From NCBI GenBank assembly GCA_947177635.1, contig CAMWVQ010000017.1, positions 1-45,259 on the forward strand: 45,259 bases of DNA. The letters run 5' to 3'. Below the pieces are notes generated by a model. The model saw only the letters and a program-made list of their open reading frames with translations. It made no database searches and was not told the DNA's origin. The position numbers were made by a program, and so were the translations under genes. The DNA is from an uncultured Porphyromonadaceae bacterium. Lineage in GTDB: Bacteria > Bacteroidota > Bacteroidia > Bacteroidales > Muribaculaceae. Below, one piece after another: positions 1-8,661 of the stretch (the first letter of the stretch is position 1; every line of letters starts with the position of its first letter).

Positions 1-160
1 AGGGGGGAGAGAGGGAGAGGGAGAGGGGGAGGGGGAGCAGGGAGAGGCGGCGGGTTTTGTGGCTGAGCGGAGCGAGGCGCGGGAGAGAGAGAAGAGAGAA
101 GAGAGAGGAGAGAGAAGAGAGGAAAGAGAGGAAAGAGAGGAAAGAGAGGAAAAGGGGAGG
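1..160. repeat. Polypurine low-complexity tract
   Basis: The first 160 bases are almost entirely G and A on the plus strand. They include three exact 9-bp tandem units (GAAAGAGAG at 122-130, 131-139 and 140-148) followed by a partial fourth. The tract lies directly downstream of the minus-strand GTPase gene, so read-through transcripts would be C/U-rich. Long homopurine tracts can form triplex (H-DNA) structures; that is general knowledge and is not shown here. The open frame of Glu/Arg repeats across it is a composition artefact. The left part is cut by the window edge. Confidence 0.8.
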
Positions 161-168
161 CCGGGGCA

Positions 169-1419
169 TCAGTGGGGCTCCAGGCAGGAGTCGAGAGCGG
201 CGGTGAGGGCGGCGCGGTCGAGATGCTGGCCGATGAAGACAAGCTTCACCATGCGGTCGCCGTAGCGGTCGTCCCAGTCGCGGCGCAGCCCCGGTTCGAG
301 GGCCATCAGCCGCTCCAGCTCCTCGGCGGGGGCGGTGGCATACCAGAGACCGGCCTGGGTGAGCTGCTTCTGTACGCCGGCCTGCTCGAAGAGGAATGAC
401 ATGTCGCGGTTGTGGCTGAAATACAATACCCCCTTGGCACGGATGATGTTGCGCGGCCAGGCGGTTGCGACGAAACGGTCGAATTTGCTGAGGTCGAAAC
501 CGGGACGGCGGTAATAGACCATCGTCTCTATCCCGTATTCCTCGGCATGGCCGCCACCGCCGTGGTGGTGGTGATGGTGGCAGTGACCGCAGGTGCAGCC
601 CTCGGGATGATGGTCATCATCATCGTGATGCCCTTCGTGGCCGTGATGGTGGTCTTCGTCGTGGCCGTGATGGTCGTGGTGGCCTTCGATTTCGCGAACC
701 CAGGTGGCGGAGGTGGCTACATCCTCGAAGTCAAACATGCCGGTGCCGAGAATCTCGTCGAAATCGACATCGGCATAGTTACAGTCGATGATTTTGGCCT
801 TGGGCTGGATGGCGCGGATGATGGCACGGATGCGGCCCCCCTCCTCGGGAGTGACCTCCGAGATTTTATTGAGGAGTATGACGTTGCAGAATTCTATCTG
901 CTGTATAACCAGGCTCTCGATGTCATCCTCACCTTTGGTGTGGCTTTTCAGATGCTCCCCGCAGTCAAACTCGCTCTGCATCCTGAGGGCGTCGACCACC
1001 GTCACGATGCAGTCGAGCCTCGGCACCACCGCACCGGGGCGCGCCGCTTCATCCATTCCCCCCATCGCCGAGATGGTCTGGGCAATCGGAGCCGGGTCGC
1101 AGATGCCGCTCGCCTCGATTACTATGTAGTCGAATTTGCCTGACGAGGCAAGTTGCGACAGCTGGTCGATGAGGTCGGTCTGGAGGGTACAGCAGATACA
1201 GCCGTTCTGGAGGGCGACCAGGTCGCCGTCATCCTCCTTCTTTCCGACCACACCCCCCTTCTGTATCAGCGACGCGTCGATGTTCACCTCGCCGATGTCG
1301 TTGACAATCACAGCGAAACGTATTCCGTCGCCGTTGCGCAGTATCCTGTTGAGCAATGTGGTCTTGCCGCTGCCGAGATAGCCTGTCAGCAACAGCACCG
1401 GTATTTCTTTCCTTTCCAT
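169..1419 (-). CDS. CobW/YjiA-family (G3E) GTP-binding metal-chaperone-like protein
   Basis: A 416-residue G3E-family GTPase of the CobW/YjiA/ZNG type. The family uses GTP hydrolysis to deliver metal ions to target enzymes. Visible motifs are the P-loop GYLGSGKT (residues 13-20), the metal-site motif C74-I-C76-C77, a Walker B-like EASG stretch and NKIS as the guanine-specificity motif. A very His/Asp-rich stretch in the middle (roughly residues 245-290, including CTCGHC and HHHHHH) separates the GTPase domain from the CobW C-terminal domain and probably buffers or binds zinc, nickel or cobalt. The start at 1419 is chosen because MERKEIP begins right before the first beta strand; an in-frame start at 1449 would overlap the promoter box. 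Divergent from purN. The metal specificity cannot be told from sequence. Confidence 0.9.
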   Translation of the reverse strand: MERKEIPVLLLTGYLGSGKTTLLNRILRNGDGIRFAVIVNDIGEVNIDASLIQKGGVVGKKEDDGDLVALQNGCICCTLQTDLIDQLSQLASSGKFDYIVIEASGICDPAPIAQTISAMGGMDEAARPGAVVPRLDCIVTVVDALRMQSEFDCGEHLKSHTKGEDDIESLVIQQIEFCNVILLNKISEVTPEEGGRIRAIIRAIQPKAKIIDCNYADVDFDEILGTGMFDFEDVATSATWVREIEGHHDHHGHDEDHHHGHEGHHDDDDHHPEGCTCGHCHHHHHHGGGGHAEEYGIETMVYYRRPGFDLSKFDRFVATAWPRNIIRAKGVLYFSHNRDMSFLFEQAGVQKQLTQAGLWYATAPAEELERLMALEPGLRRDWDDRYGDRMVKLVFIGQHLDRAALTAALDSCLEPH

Positions 1420-1448
1420 AATATTGTCTTTATGAGTTCTTCCGTCCA

Positions 1449-1456
1449 CAAAGTTA
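1449..1456 (-). promoter_or_regulatory. Promoter -7 box for the G3E GTPase
   Basis: TAACTTTG on the minus strand matches the Bacteroidetes -7 consensus TAnnTTTG and lies 29 nt upstream of the ATG at 1419. It forms a divergent pair with the purN promoter box 34 nt away. Confidence 0.6.
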
Positions 1457-1490
1457 CTATTTTAAATTTTTTAATTCCGCGCAAATCTCA

Positions 1491-1499
1491 TATCTTTGC
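1491..1499 (+). promoter_or_regulatory. Promoter -7 box for purN
   Basis: TATCTTTGC is an exact TAnnTTTGC match, 23 nt upstream of the purN ATG at 1523. It favours that start over an in-frame ATG at 1496, which would overlap the box. Confidence 0.7.
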
Positions 1500-1522
1500 G
1501 CATACATACAACAATCCACCAG

Positions 1523-2101
1523 ATGAAACGAATCGCCATATTCGCCTCAGGCAACGGCTCAAACGCCGAGAACATCATAAGATATTTTCAGGAATCCGCG
1601 TGTCCTGCGGCCATTGTGGCGGTGGTCATCTGCAACAACCCCGCCGCAGGGGTCATCGGCAGGTGCCGCAGCCTCGGGGTGGAGTGCGAAGTGATGACCC
1701 GCCCTGAAATCAACGACCCGGAGATTATGACCAATACGCTTGGCCGCCACTCGGTCGACGCCATCGTACTGGCCGGGTTCCTGCAGATGCTCCCCCCGTT
1801 CCTCACCTCCGCCTATCACGACCGCATAATCAACATCCACCCCTCGCTGCTCCCCCGCTTCGGGGGGAAAGGGATGTATGGCCGCCACGTCCACGAGGCT
1901 GTGGCCGCCGCCCGCGAGAAGGAGACCGGCATCACGATCCACCTGGTCAACGAGCGGTATGACGAGGGGCGCGTCATCTTCCAGGCCTCCGTGGCCCTCG
2001 GGCCGAACGACACCCCGGCGGAAATCGAGGAGAAGGTACACCGGCTCGAACGGCGCCACTTCCCGGAGGTCATATCGGGGTGGATTTCAGCGATGGGTTG
2101 A
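1523..2101 (+). CDS. purN: Phosphoribosylglycinamide formyltransferase (GART)
   Basis: A 192-residue PurN that transfers a formyl group from 10-formyl-THF to glycinamide ribonucleotide in de novo purine synthesis (cytosolic). The N-terminus MKRIAIFASGNGSNAENI is the phosphate-binding loop of the family. The catalytic region is intact: the INIHPSLLPRF signature carries the catalytic Asn and His, followed by GKGMYG, and EKETGITIHLVNERYDEG is the conserved C-terminal segment with the active-site Asp. Length is normal for the family. The ATG at 1523 aligns with the usual N-terminus and with the promoter box. It is a single-gene unit between the divergent GTPase and the DUF1846 gene. Confidence 0.95.
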   Translation: MKRIAIFASGNGSNAENIIRYFQESACPAAIVAVVICNNPAAGVIGRCRSLGVECEVMTRPEINDPEIMTNTLGRHSVDAIVLAGFLQMLPPFLTSAYHDRIINIHPSLLPRFGGKGMYGRHVHEAVAAAREKETGITIHLVNERYDEGRVIFQASVALGPNDTPAEIEEKVHRLERRHFPEVISGWISAMG

Positions 2102-2144
2102 AAAAATATCCCCTCCGAATAGGTGAAAAACGGAGAAAAAACCG

Positions 2145-2153
2145 TAATTTTGC
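2145..2153 (+). promoter_or_regulatory. Promoter -7 box for the DUF1846 gene
   Basis: TAATTTTGC matches TAnnTTTGC and ends only 8 nt before the ATG at 2162, so the transcript would have almost no 5' leader. An in-frame ATG at 2123 lies upstream of the box and is therefore not used as the start. Confidence 0.6.
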
Positions 2154-2161
2154 AACCCGTT

Positions 2162-3628
2162 ATGAAGTATGGTTTTGATAACGAGAAATATCTCAGGATA
2201 CAGTCCGAACATATCAAGGAGCGCATAGCCCAGTTCGGCAACAAGCTCTACCTCGAGCTGGGGGGGAAACTCTTCGACGACCACCACGCGAGCCGCGTGC
2301 TGCCCGGCTTCCAGCCCGACAGCAAGCTCAGGATGCTGCAGCAGCTCAGCGACCACGCCGAAATCGTGATTGTCATCAGCGCTGTCGACATCGAGAAGAA
2401 CAAGGTGCGCAACGACCTGGGCATCACCTACGACATGGATGTGTTGCGCCTGCGCGACGAGTTCCAGAAGCGGGGCTTCCTGGTAAGCTCCGTGGTCATC
2501 ACCCATTACAACGGCCAGAGCAGCGCCGTGGCCTTCCGCCAGCGTCTCGACCGACTGGGCATCAAGACTTACTGCCACTACACCATCGAGGGTTATCCCA
2601 ACAATGTCGCCCTCATCGACTCCGACGAGGGGTTCGGCAAGAACGACTACATCGAGACCTCCAGGCCGCTGGTGATTGTCACCGCCCCCGGCCCCGGAAG
2701 CGGCAAGATGGCCGTCTGCCTCAGCCAGCTCTACAACGAGCACAAGCGCGGGGTGGAGGCGGGATACGCCAAGTTCGAGACCTTCCCCGTATGGAGCCTG
2801 CCGCTGAAACACCCGGTCAACATCGCCTACGAGGCGGCCACCGCCGACCTCAACGATGTCAACATGATCGACCCCTTCCACCTGGAAGCATACGGCAAGA
2901 CCGCCATCAACTACAACCGCGACATCGAGATATTCCCCGTGCTCGACGCCCTTTTCGAGGGCATCTACGGCCATAACCCCTACAAGTCGCCCACCGACAT
3001 GGGGGTCAACATGGTAGGTTTCTGCATCAACGACGACGAGGTCTGCCGCGAAGCCTCCAAGAATGAGATAATCCGCCGTTACTACACCGCCCTCAACCGC
3101 CTGGCCCAGGGGGGCGACAATGAGAGCGAGGTCAACAAAATCGCCCTCCTCTTCAAACAGGCCCATATCGACACCACCTATCGCCGCACTACCGTCGCCG
3201 CCCGCGAACGGGCCGAGAAGAGCGGCGTCCCCTCCTCAGCCATCGAGCTTGCCGACGGCACCATCATCACCGCCGAGACATCGGCCTTGCTCGGCCCGAG
3301 CGCGGCCCTCATCCTCAACGCCGTCAAGCACCTGGCCGGCATCGACCACGCCGTCAAGCTCATTCCCCGCGACATGATCGAGCCGATACAGTTCACCAAG
3401 ACCAACTACCTGCGCAGCCTCAACCCACGCCTCCACACCGACGAGGTGCTGGTGGCCCTCTCCGTGCTCAGCACCCACGACGAGAACTGCCGCCGCGCGC
3501 TTGAGAAGCTGCCCGAACTGAACGGATGCCAGGTTCACTCCACTGTGATGCTCGGCGAAGTCGACCACAAGATTTTCAAGAAACTCGGCGTCGGCCTCAC
3601 CTGCGACCCCGCCAAGAAGAAGAAATAA
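2162..3628 (+). CDS. DUF1846 domain-containing protein
   Basis: A 488-residue member of the DUF1846 family, recognised from the N-terminus MKYGFDNEKYLRIQSEHI, the segment LELGGKLFDDHHASRVLPGF and the central glycine-rich ITAPGPGSGKMAVCLSQ-type loop (here VTAPGPGSGKMAVCLS), which resembles a nucleotide-binding loop. The family is widespread in Firmicutes and Bacteroidetes and its biochemical role is not established. Length fits a full-length member. The start at 2162 is chosen by family alignment and by the promoter box at 2145. The C-terminus ends in a lysine run. Three hairpins follow the stop codon. Confidence 0.85.
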   Translation: MKYGFDNEKYLRIQSEHIKERIAQFGNKLYLELGGKLFDDHHASRVLPGFQPDSKLRMLQQLSDHAEIVIVISAVDIEKNKVRNDLGITYDMDVLRLRDEFQKRGFLVSSVVITHYNGQSSAVAFRQRLDRLGIKTYCHYTIEGYPNNVALIDSDEGFGKNDYIETSRPLVIVTAPGPGSGKMAVCLSQLYNEHKRGVEAGYAKFETFPVWSLPLKHPVNIAYEAATADLNDVNMIDPFHLEAYGKTAINYNRDIEIFPVLDALFEGIYGHNPYKSPTDMGVNMVGFCINDDEVCREASKNEIIRRYYTALNRLAQGGDNESEVNKIALLFKQAHIDTTYRRTTVAARERAEKSGVPSSAIELADGTIITAETSALLGPSAALILNAVKHLAGIDHAVKLIPRDMIEPIQFTKTNYLRSLNPRLHTDEVLVALSVLSTHDENCRRALEKLPELNGCQVHSTVMLGEVDHKIFKKLGVGLTCDPAKKKK

Positions 3629-3711
3629 CCCCGCAAGGGGTCTGAAACGACCTCTACCCATCAGCATATATACGAGGCGCGCCTCGTATATATGCCCCTT
3701 TCGAAAGGGGC
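3629..3711 (+). terminator. Hairpin cluster after the DUF1846 gene
   Basis: Three symmetric structures follow the stop codon: CCCC-GCAA-GGGG (3629-3640), a perfect 32-bp palindrome (3664-3695) and a perfect 18-bp palindrome GCCCCTTTCGAAAGGGGC (3694-3711) sharing two bases with it. No good T-run follows, so a terminator role is inferred from position. The remainder to 3877 is a pyrimidine-rich stretch (about 3712-3765) and an AT-rich leader without another gene. Confidence 0.55.
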
Positions 3712-3877
3712 ATTCCCCGAATCCTCTCCCCTCTCTCCCGTCTTTCTCCATCTCTCCCCCTATTCTGACTTGACAGCTTCGTTTCGGAGCGCGCCAATAA
3801 ATATGACTTATGATGAGGTGTGATTCCATCATCATAACGTTCGATTCTTCAACTTACATTCATTTAAATCATTTTCC

Positions 3878-6800
3878 ATGAAAAAATCACTATTGCTCGT
3901 GATGGCGGTGATGCTTTGTGCGATTGCCGCGCGAGCGTGGACCGTCCAATTCACCAATCCCGACAATTGGCCGGCTGTTTCCGTATGGGCCTGGGATGCA
4001 AATAACAACAACCAGAACTGCACCGGGGGAACCTGGCCCGGAGCATCTATGACAAAGGCCGGAGATGTCTGGACTTACACCGGAAGCGGAACCCCGACCC
4101 ACATAATCTTCAACAACAATGACGGGACACAGACCGGCAACCTGACTTATGTCGACGGCCGAATCTACGACACATCCGGCGTTATCGGCGTTATCGGTGA
4201 AGGTGGCGAAGATGAGACCTCCACCCCCATCTATCTCAGCTACAACTTCACCGGCAACTGGGAGTATGACGCCATAACGATGACCTATTCCAACGGCGTC
4301 TACACCGCTTCGGTAAACAACTCCTTAGCTACTGGATGGATTACCTTCGGTATCGGCGGCAAAATCACAAGCAGCTGGAACAACACTTACCGCTACGGCC
4401 CTTCCAACGACAGCACCCCAATCTCCACAGGGACTTCGGGAAATCCGCTTTCCAATGCCGCGACCTGCTACACCGTTCCTTCGGGCAAGTATGACGTGAC
4501 CGTCAAGAAGGAAAACAACCAGTGGATAGCTTACTTCGCCACAGATGGCGGCGGAGGAGGTGGCGGTGAAGAGGGTGACCTCTGTGACAACCGCAACCCG
4601 AATGTGAGCCCCACAGGAACCCTCCCCGTGCTTTACATCACCACTGACGAGGTGATGATTGACCGCAACCTCAGCGACAAGAAAAACCGCGCCGGGGCAT
4701 ATTACCTTGTCGACAACTCGAATCCCGCCAACAACCTCGGCTCCGAGGACTCCCCCCTCCCCCTTGAAATCAAGGCGCGAGGCAACTTCACCCGCACCGG
4801 TTTCTCTAAGAAACCCTACAAGCTCAAACTCGGCGATAAACAGACGATGATGGGCCTGACCAAGAGCAAGCATTTCGCCCTTCTGGCCCACGCCGATGAG
4901 GAACACGGATTCCTGAACAACACCGTCGGTTTCTGGCTCGGCCAGCAAATCGGACTCCCCTGGACTCCCCGCGAGATTCCCGTCGAAGTTGTAATCAACG
5001 GCGACTACCGTGGAATATATTTCCTCACCGAGAGCATCAGGGTTGACTCAAACCGCATAGACATCACCGAACTTGACGACGAGGTCGCCGACCCGGCCCT
5101 CTGCTCGGGAGGATACCTTGTGGAGATGGACAATTATCCCGAAGATGGACAAATCATCCTCGGCTCCGGAAAGAATGTGCGCCGAATCACCCCTGACACC
5201 CCCGAAACACTCTCCGACATCCAGCGCAAGTTCCTTACAGAGCAGTTCAAGACCATGGATGACATGGTCTTCGCCAACAATGACGACCTGTGGCGCTACC
5301 TCGACCTCGACGACGCGGCCCGCTACTATATCGTGATGGAAATCATCGACCACTGGGAGGCATACCACGGCTCCACATATCTCTTCCGCGACTTCGGCGC
5401 CGGACAGAAATGGCATTTCTCTCCCCTCTGGGACTGCGGCCACGCGTTTGACGAGGCCAATGCCAACCATTATTTCACCGAAATAGGCAAAGCGCATTAC
5501 GGCAACGACTGGATCAATGAAATGCGCGCCAATGACAAGTTCATGGCAAAGGTGAAGGAGACCTGGCAATGGTTCTGGAGCGGCAACCGCTACCAGGAAC
5601 TGCAGCAGATGATTGAAGATTTCACCGCCAAAATCTCACAGGCGGCAGTCCGCGACCATGAACGCTGGAACGGAGTGGCCCTTCCAGACCAGTATGAAGA
5701 CCCTCTGAACAACTACGCCCTCACCAACCCCCACCCAGTGCAAGACAACAGTGACATCTCAGCCAAGCGCGACCATGTCAGGAATGCCCTTGATTCAAAA
5801 ATCAACTTCCTCGTGAATAAATGGGGCAACTATGAGAATGTCAACGACGAGCCCGCCCGCGACACCACCGAGCCCGCTCCCCTCCCCTCATATGTCGACC
5901 CCGACTTCAAGCCGGTCTACTACACGGTTTATTTCCGGTTCGAGGATGAAAGCGTCAACGAGATGCGTATCTGGATTTGGAACGATGACAATGATAAATT
6001 CCTCGGATGCGAATGGAACGACCGTCCGACCCTCACCGCAAAGACCAACTCTGCCGGTGTGAAATATTTCGAATATACTTTCCTGGGCAATGACTTCGAC
6101 CTTACCAGGAATCCGCAGATTAAATTCGGCGGAGGTTCCTACAGCAGCGGAAACGAGACCTTTGTCGCCGGCGCATTGTATTACATTTCAAACGGTTCAT
6201 TCACCGTCACCGAGGAGTGGAACCCCGAACCGGTGCTGACCTCAGGCACCCTCCCCGTGCTGAGCATCTCTGTCACTGACGGCAGCGAAATCGAGGACAC
6301 TGTAACCAAGCATGCCGCCACGGCAACTTTCGAGAACAGCGGTTTCGGTGATTTCTCAAACCTCGCGGTTGAAATCCGCGGACGCGGAACCACCACCTGG
6401 GCCGATTTCGACAAGAAGCCCTACAAGCTCAAGCTCTCAGGCAAGAAAGTGCTCATAAACGGCATCGCGGAAAGCAAGCATTATGTGCTGCTCCCCTGGG
6501 CCGCCGACACCGAGCTGAGCTACCTGCGCAACATCGCCGGCCACGCTGTCAGCAAGCATATCGGACTCGACTGGACCCCCTCGATCGAGCCTGTGGAGCT
6601 GGTTCTGAACGGCGCATACCGTGGTCTCTATTTCATTGTGGAGAACATACGCCCGGCCGGTGCACGAGTCGTAATCAAGGACATAAGCGATTTCAAGAAT
6701 GCGATGCCCGAGGTCTGGACAGACTATATCGTGGAGCTCGACAACACCTCGGCCACCCCTGATCTCAGCTTCGGCGAGGAGGGATGCGAGACGGAGGCAC

Positions 6801-7678
6801 GGTTCGTGCTCGACTCACCCGAGATGTCTGACCTCCCCCGCGAAAGCGACAAGGAATGGATCGGCGAACGCCTGGCCGAACTCCACACCGCCATGACCCA
6901 CCAGCCCAACGACCTCGACAACCGCTACCACGAGGTAATCGACCGCGAGAGCTTCGTCAGGTTCTACCTCGTGCAGGAGATAATGGACGACCCGGAATCA
7001 TTCACAAAGTCGCTCTACCTCCACCGCTCCGGAACAGACGGTCTCTGGAAGTTCGGCCCCGTATGGGACTTCTCGGGCGCGTTCGCCCACCAGGGCAACA
7101 AGAGCCACCTGAACTCAGACATCACCATCCAGCGTGACGGTCACACCCATATGATGCCGCTGGTGTCGACATTCATACAGAACCTGATGGTGTTCAACGA
7201 AGTGGCCATCGAGTTCCACAAGTTCGCCGGCACATGGACAGAGAATGACGGCGAAGGCTTCCCCCACTGGACATGGCCTTACGCCACCAACGCGTCGGCT
7301 CCTTCCCGCGCTACCGTATCGGGCGACCCGACAGTCAACAAGCTCGACCTCGTGATGGCCGAAATCGACGAGGCCGCCGCCAAATACGGCGCGGCCCTCG
7401 ACTATGACAAGGCCCGCTGGGAGGGCAATCCCGGCAGCGACACCTTCGATGCCAATGTGGCCAAAGTGAAGCAATACCTCAACAGCAACATGGACTACCT
7501 GACTTCCGCCTTCTCTACCCTCACTCCTTCAGGAATTGATGGCATACAGGCCGGAGCTTCAGCCACCACCCTCCCTGTCGAATACTTCGACATCACCGGA
7601 CGCAAGGTGGAGAATCCCGGCAGCGGTATCTACATCCGCCGCCAGGGCAACAACGCCACCAAGGTGTTCATCCCCTGA
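3878..7678 (+). CDS. Secreted tandem CotH-kinase-family protein with starch-binding-like modules and a T9SS-type tail
   Basis: A 1266-residue exported protein. Residues 1-20 are a signal peptide (MKKSLLLVMAVMLCAIAARA). The order is: a CBM26-like starch-binding module (about 21-110), a second beta domain (about 125-225), a Gly/Glu linker, a CotH domain (about 250-650), another beta module (about 690-790), a second CotH domain (about 795-1190) and a C-terminal tail. Both CotH copies contain the same landmarks: RGNFTRTGFSKKPYKLKL versus RGRGTTTWADFDKKPYKLKL, NGDYRGIYFLTE versus NGAYRGLYFIVEN, and WDCGHAFDEAN versus WDFSGAF. CotH is an atypical protein kinase fold in Bacillus spores; activity here is inferred. 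The tail (VEYFDITGRKV...GIYIRRQG...KVFIP) resembles a T9SS type A sorting domain, so a surface or extracellular location is likely. Confidence 0.85.
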   Translation: MKKSLLLVMAVMLCAIAARAWTVQFTNPDNWPAVSVWAWDANNNNQNCTGGTWPGASMTKAGDVWTYTGSGTPTHIIFNNNDGTQTGNLTYVDGRIYDTSGVIGVIGEGGEDETSTPIYLSYNFTGNWEYDAITMTYSNGVYTASVNNSLATGWITFGIGGKITSSWNNTYRYGPSNDSTPISTGTSGNPLSNAATCYTVPSGKYDVTVKKENNQWIAYFATDGGGGGGGEEGDLCDNRNPNVSPTGTLPVLYITTDEVMIDRNLSDKKNRAGAYYLVDNSNPANNLGSEDSPLPLEIKARGNFTRTGFSKKPYKLKLGDKQTMMGLTKSKHFALLAHADEEHGFLNNTVGFWLGQQIGLPWTPREIPVEVVINGDYRGIYFLTESIRVDSNRIDITELDDEVADPALCSGGYLVEMDNYPEDGQIILGSGKNVRRITPDTPETLSDIQRKFLTEQFKTMDDMVFANNDDLWRYLDLDDAARYYIVMEIIDHWEAYHGSTYLFRDFGAGQKWHFSPLWDCGHAFDEANANHYFTEIGKAHYGNDWINEMRANDKFMAKVKETWQWFWSGNRYQELQQMIEDFTAKISQAAVRDHERWNGVALPDQYEDPLNNYALTNPHPVQDNSDISAKRDHVRNALDSKINFLVNKWGNYENVNDEPARDTTEPAPLPSYVDPDFKPVYYTVYFRFEDESVNEMRIWIWNDDNDKFLGCEWNDRPTLTAKTNSAGVKYFEYTFLGNDFDLTRNPQIKFGGGSYSSGNETFVAGALYYISNGSFTVTEEWNPEPVLTSGTLPVLSISVTDGSEIEDTVTKHAATATFENSGFGDFSNLAVEIRGRGTTTWADFDKKPYKLKLSGKKVLINGIAESKHYVLLPWAADTELSYLRNIAGHAVSKHIGLDWTPSIEPVELVLNGAYRGLYFIVENIRPAGARVVIKDISDFKNAMPEVWTDYIVELDNTSATPDLSFGEEGCETEARFVLDSPEMSDLPRESDKEWIGERLAELHTAMTHQPNDLDNRYHEVIDRESFVRFYLVQEIMDDPESFTKSLYLHRSGTDGLWKFGPVWDFSGAFAHQGNKSHLNSDITIQRDGHTHMMPLVSTFIQNLMVFNEVAIEFHKFAGTWTENDGEGFPHWTWPYATNASAPSRATVSGDPTVNKLDLVMAEIDEAAAKYGAALDYDKARWEGNPGSDTFDANVAKVKQYLNSNMDYLTSAFSTLTPSGIDGIQAGASATTLPVEYFDITGRKVENPGSGIYIRRQGNNATKVFIP

Positions 7679-7752
7679 GTCTCCTGACCACAGGACCCTG
7701 ACCACGGGGGATTGACCGCCCTGACATAACAGACAGGGCAAGAGACCCGACA

Positions 7753-7782
7753 ACAGAGGCCATCCGGCAGGATGGCCTCTGT
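7753..7782 (+). terminator. Terminator hairpin after the CotH gene
   Basis: A perfect 13-bp stem (ACAGAGGCCATCC paired with GGATGGCCTCTGT) with a GGCA loop, followed by a short T-containing tail. It lies 75 nt downstream of the CotH stop codon. Confidence 0.75.
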
Positions 7783-7852
7783 CTTGTCAATCCGGGAACG
7801 GTTCCTGGAGGCTGGCTCCGAAAAAGGATTTGGCCACTCGCGAAAATTTGCG

Positions 7853-7861
7853 TAATTTTGC
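7853..7861 (+). promoter_or_regulatory. Promoter -7 box for structured RNA copy A
   Basis: TAATTTTGC matches TAnnTTTGC. It ends 4 nt before the first base of the conserved element at 7866, which places the likely transcription start at the element's 5' end. Confidence 0.6.
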
Positions 7862-7865
7862 ATCG

Positions 7866-8052
7866 TACCGTCAACACGGTGTGAAATTTCAACACGAAAG
7901 TGTCTTACTGATTCTCATGTGTCTGAAGTGTGGAAGCTCAGAGACCTGATGCGAGGAGCGGTCGACACTCTTGCGTCGTACACCATACGGCGCGGGGGTC
8001 ATCCTGCCTGTTCCAAGCATTGAAGGCTTCTTCCACCGCCTGGACACATTTG
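7866..8052 (+). ncRNA. Structured leader or small RNA element, copy A
   Basis: This stretch resembles 19108-19300. The core 7891-7946 matches 19133-19188 at 50 of 56 positions without gaps. Both copies start with a 5-bp hairpin with a 4-nt loop (ACCGT-CAAC-ACGGT here). Both carry a second hairpin with an 8-bp stem (GCGTCGTA at 7973-7980 paired with TACGGCGC at 7986-7993) and an outer helix whose bases differ between copies while pairing is kept. A shared 3' stretch (GGCTTCTTCC...) follows. It lies between a promoter box and the ATG at 8083, so it is either the leader of that gene or a small RNA. I do not recognise a named RNA family. Confidence 0.6.
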
Positions 8053-8082
8053 GGACAAGCAAATGGCTCCTGCGCATTTTTT

Positions 8083-8661
8083 ATGGAAACCCGACAGTTA
8101 TCTGCCTATATTAAGTCTCTCAAACAAGAAGTAGCCGACAAATATTGTCTGCCGTTGTCAACTTCGGCCGACTTCAAACGCCTCTCCTTGGCCATCGTGG
8201 AGTCAGGCACCGGCTATCTCTCCCAGTCAACGCTGAAAAGGCTGTGGGGATATGTGAAAGACACTCCCGCCAAACACCTCACTACTCTCGACATCCTCTC
8301 GCGATATGTCGGTTATGATGATTTCCACTCTTTCTGCAACGCCCGCCACAGGGGAGACAGCGCGGAGAGCGGGTTCTCATCAGGCGACACCCTCGGGGTG
8401 GAGGAACTGCTCCCGGGCGAATGCGTATGCCTCGCCTGGGCCCCGAACCGCGAGATGACGCTGAAGTATCTCGGCGACATGGCTTTCGAGATAACCGCCT
8501 CGGCCAACACGCGCCTCTCTGCCGGGACAAGGGTGAAATGCCTGCGGTTCGTGACCGGAGAACCGTTGCTGCTCGACATCGTGTCGGGCCACGACGACGG
8601 GTCGATGGTCTATGTCGTCGGGAAGCACGGCGGGGTCAGATGGAGTCGGCCCGGTTGCTGA
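8083..8661 (+). CDS. HTH-like hypothetical protein of a Bacteroidales paralogue family
   Basis: A 192-residue cytosolic protein. The N-terminal half contains a helical region with LSQSTLKRLWGYV followed by TLDILSRYVGYDDFHSFC, a pattern I recognise from many Bacteroidales proteins of unknown function that look like helix-turn-helix regulators. The C-terminal half (LLPGECVCLAWAPNREMTLKY ... GEPLLLDIV ... VYVVGKHGGV) resembles a small beta-rich domain. The ATG at 8083 is chosen because residues encoded upstream read as translated RNA element. The 3' end overlaps the convergent kinase gene by 26 bp. DNA-binding is inferred only. Confidence 0.65.
   Translation: METRQLSAYIKSLKQEVADKYCLPLSTSADFKRLSLAIVESGTGYLSQSTLKRLWGYVKDTPAKHLTTLDILSRYVGYDDFHSFCNARHRGDSAESGFSSGDTLGVEELLPGECVCLAWAPNREMTLKYLGDMAFEITASANTRLSAGTRVKCLRFVTGEPLLLDIVSGHDDGSMVYVVGKHGGVRWSRPGC

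Noticed and set aside
59-265. 68-codon plus-strand frame rich in Glu and Arg
   Set aside because: It follows from the GA-repeat composition and runs into the antisense of the GTPase gene.
412-1143. 243-codon plus-strand frame rich in Val/Met
   Set aside because: It is the antisense of the His/Asp-rich GTPase gene, whose motifs are clear on the minus strand.
2087-3166. 359-codon minus-strand frame opposite the DUF1846 gene
   Set aside because: GC-rich coding strands produce long antisense frames; the plus strand matches a known family.
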